A DNA stretch of 33,339 nucleotides from Schoenoplectus triqueter (Eukaryota; Streptophyta; Magnoliopsida; Poales; Cyperaceae), in the NCBI GenBank assembly GCA_964058805.1, contig CAXKVV010002063.1:1-33339 (forward strand), written 5' to 3'. This document shows, one piece after another, positions 30,881-33,339 of this stretch (its first letter is position 1; every line of letters starts with the position of its first letter). Position numbers and translations under genes: made by a program. The notes under the pieces are model-generated. The model saw nothing but the letters and a program-made list of their open reading frames with translations, searched no databases and had not been told where the DNA came from.

Positions 30881-31378
30881 TTGCGTCGTTCTGCTTGGGC
30901 TGTGTGGGCTCTCAGCCATATGGATAGTTCAATATGCTCATCAGCGCCTGACTCGGGGATGTGGATCATCCAAGACACATTAGCATGACATACTCTTTCT
31001 GTTTGAATCGAAGTTTCAAATCAAACCTCTCCTCAGGAGGATAGATGAGGTGATTCAGGTGAGAACCAATTTCAATTTAACTTTCTATTCACTTGTGGGA
31101 TTCGGGCGGTCCGAGGGGGGGGGGACCACCACGGCTCCTCTCTTCTCGAGAATCCATACATGCATTATCAGTGTATGAATAATTATCTCTCGAGCATAGG
31201 TGTAAGTTCAGTCTCAATGGAAAAATAGAGCACCTAACAATGCATCTTCGAAGACCAAGAACTATGAGATCGCCTTCTTTCATTCTGAGGTGACGGAGAG
31301 ATCATATTATTCAAGCCTTTTTTTTCATGCTTTTCTCGGAGATCTAGAGAAAGCAGTAATCAAGAGAATTTCTCTAAA
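30881..31378 (+). pseudogene. Partial trnI group II intron (plastid-derived)
   Basis: Directly follows the trnI exon with TTGCGTCGTTCTGCTTGGG. Later plastid strings are CTCAGCCATATGGATAG, CCTCAGGAGGATAGATG, CCACGGCTCCTCTCTTCTCG and GCACCTAACAATGCATCTTCG. The match ends near 31378 (GAGAATTTCTCTAAAA), long before domain VI, so the plastid insert is truncated here. Small open frames on the minus strand (31089-31283) are incidental. Confidence 0.78.
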
Positions 31379-31512
31379 ACATATGACATGAACATAGAAA
31401 TTTTTTTATATAAATTTAAAATTAGACGGTTAGGTCCCATCGTTAATTATCTTAAAAGATATTTTATTTATTTGCTATTTTTTGCCATATGTGTACATGC
31501 ATGGTGCAGAAT

Positions 31513-31961
31513 TGTTAAAAAAGAATGGTTGATATCATATTTTGAGATAAGAGAAGGAATGGATAAAATAAATTTTCTTTCTATTAGAAACTCTTCTACA
31601 TTTCTTACATATTAAATAACATATTACAACTCTATTTATAGGCTAAGACAACAGAAGTATCTAGAAAATTCGTATTAAAAATGGAATATTAAATAACAGC
31701 TATTTTAGCTGACTGCTGTCCACTAAAATAGCTATAACTCTCTGTATGGAACTCCAAACGACTTGAAATTTAAATAATTGGAAACTAGATTTTATGAGTT
31801 TTCCGTCATACAGCAAAAAACAATGTTGGTTGGTCTATCATATCCCCTCATAAATTAGCCCAAAAATTCTATAACTGCTGAATTCTAAGAGTCTCCTTTT
31901 TTTCCACTAGACTTAATATTATTAATGATATTAATAATATTAAGAACTTATATTTTTTTCA
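31513..31961 (-). repeat. 3' LTR of the compact LTR element
   Basis: Shares with the right LTR the blocks TTTTCTTTCTATTAGAAAC, AACTCTATTTATAGG, AAGTATCTAGAAAATT, AATATTAAATAACAGCT and AATTCTAAGAGTCTC. The far boundary (near TTTTTTTCATTAG) is set by where the match to the other LTR fades. Confidence 0.72.
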
Positions 31962-32848
31962 TTAGTGTTGATTGTGGTGTTTTTTCAATCTCCTCATATG
32001 TAGTTATTCTTTCTTGTCGATTTTTGTGAACTCAACACTTATCTTTCTTATTAACGTGTCTTCATATCATCATTACACTTTTTCATAACTCGCAGCGAAT
32101 AGCGACACCATCCATTAATGGCTTCTTCTCGATTTATTGAGTTAGGAAATTCAAAAAATCAGTCGTGATTTCATTTCATATGTCATTCAATTGTCTGACT
32201 CTTCAGATCATGTATATGTGAGATTTACATCCACACCGTATTTTTTCATGTGGCTCCACACTACATTTTCTCATGATTTTCACACATTTCTATCAAAATA
32301 TCTCATGATGTTGCTAGTTTTCTTATTCTAGCACTCATTACACAGGCTATTATGAGTCATTGCTCACGTCGGTTTCACTCACCGATTCTTCGAAGACCAC
32401 TAGCAAAGACTTCACCACGCTTTTGGAATATACGCTGCTTGTTACATAGCTCTCATTATTGATAAATTTTTCTTCTTTTTTTTTCTCTTACAATATCTCT
32501 AAAACTATCTTCACGAAAAAAAAACACAAAAAATACTCTTTTCTTTTTTTAACAAAAAAATCAACACATGATATTTTTTTATCATTCCGATACTTTTCTT
32601 TTCTCATAAAAAATGAAATAAGAGGATTCAATTTTTTTCACTCATTTTTTTTATTTTTTTATGATCCTAACAATACAGAAAAACTCATATACTAAAATAA
32701 ACTCAAAAAATACTCTTAACACTTAACTTTCTTTAAAACAAATATCGAGACTCACCATATTTTTTTTCTACATCTCTCTTTTTACTTATTTTTTTCTTCA
32801 CCATGGCAGATCTCTCTTGATCGACTGAACCTGAAACTGATACCACTT

Positions 32849-33293
32849 TGTTAAAAAAGAATGGTTGATATAACACTTTAAGATAAGAGAAGAGATTGAT
32901 AAAATAAGTTTTCTTTCTATTAGAAACTTTTATATCTTTCTTACATATCAAACAACAGATTATAACTCTATTTATAGGTTAAGACAACAAAAGTATCTAG
33001 AAAATTTATATTAAAAATGAAATATTAAATAACAGCTGTTTCAACTGACGTCTGTCTACTAAAACAGTCATAACTCTCTAAGGAACTTCAAATGATTTGA
33101 AATTTGAACAATTGAAAACTAAACTTCAAGAGCTTTCTATCCATAAATTATACAACTAAAACGGACGTCGTTTGATCTTTCATAACCCCTCATCAATCAA
33201 TCTAAAAATTTTATAACTGCTAAATTCTAAGAGTCTCATTTATTTTCCACTAAACTTAATAATATTAATGATAATTAAGCTTTTATTTCAACA
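32849..33293 (-). repeat. 5' LTR of the compact LTR element
   Basis: The partner of 31513-31961, next to the primer-binding motif. The boundaries TGTTAAAA and TTCAACA give the short inverted TGTT/AACA ends typical of LTRs. Confidence 0.72.
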
Positions 33294-33339
33294 GGAATCG
33301 TATCTCATAACTCACGAGGGTGTGCTTCTTAGTTTTTCA

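Larger units (their letters stand above)
31513..33293 (-). mobile_element. Compact non-autonomous LTR element (TRIM-like), minus strand
   Basis: Two ~445-bp direct repeats (31513 to about 31961, and 32849-33293) start TGTTAAAAAAGAATGGTTGATAT; the second ends TTCAACA, giving TGTT...AACA termini. On the minus strand the right repeat is followed after 3 nt by TGGTATCAG (about 32836-32845), the initiator tRNA-Met primer-binding motif, so this is the 5' LTR and the element reads right to left. The internal region is only about 0.89 kb and has no gag or pol frame. The flanks AGAAT (31508-31512) and GGAAT (33294-33298) could be a 5-bp target duplication with one mismatch. The two LTRs differ at many sites, so the insertion is old. 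A clear polypurine tract was not seen. Confidence 0.72.

Noticed and set aside
32733..32951. 72-residue minus-strand ORF as a gag start
   Set aside because: It spans the LTR, the primer-binding motif and a Lys-rich stretch after an ATG, then stops. There is no gag domain.

Overview
The window looks like nuclear DNA of a flowering plant. It has AT-rich intergenic sequence, split genes with GT-AG introns, a nuclear tRNA-Asp, plant LINE, SINE, MITE and LTR-element debris, and a decayed plastid rRNA segment. I cannot name the species. Family assignments come from memory of protein and plastid sequences, not from an alignment.

Genes, left to right. (1) Positions 1-2679, plus strand: the last seven coding exons of a DUF2854-family protein, which is expected to be plastid-targeted. 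(2) Positions 3205-3276: an intact tRNA-Asp(GUC). (3) Positions 8795-11145, minus strand: a seven-exon gene for a 219-residue TPX2-domain (microtubule-associated) protein. Its exons are short and it is not visible as one long ORF. (4) Positions 22321-23630, plus strand: a two-exon WIP-subfamily C2H2 zinc-finger transcription factor with an acidic tail.

Mobile and decayed DNA fills the rest. A minus-strand LINE relic occupies about 3580-6780. An 888-bp Mutator-type MITE (7024-7911) carries a hAT-type MITE nested inside it (7497-7652), and a sister hAT MITE lies at 16684-16835. From 15.7 to 26.2 kb there is a dense set of long palindromic (foldback) elements sitting in (TA)n microsatellites. 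The best-preserved family is 403 bp long and begins GAGTGAGGCTATGGTGCTTCG. Five different palindromes lie end to end at 17401-19573 with only microsatellite between them. A tRNA-like SINE lies near 24.6 kb.

The right end (26.4-33.3 kb) is different. It has a 0.53-kb duplicated AT-rich segment flanking a three-unit 147-bp tandem repeat. Next come a pseudo-tRNA-fMet and a plastid-derived segment (rrn16 upstream region, full-length decayed rrn16, spacer, trnI-GAU exon 1 and part of its intron). Last is a compact 1.8-kb non-autonomous LTR element on the minus strand.

The genes show no functional link to each other. The strongest candidate for something undescribed is the family of (TA)n-associated palindromic elements. 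The most useful annotation result is the cryptic TPX2-domain gene.
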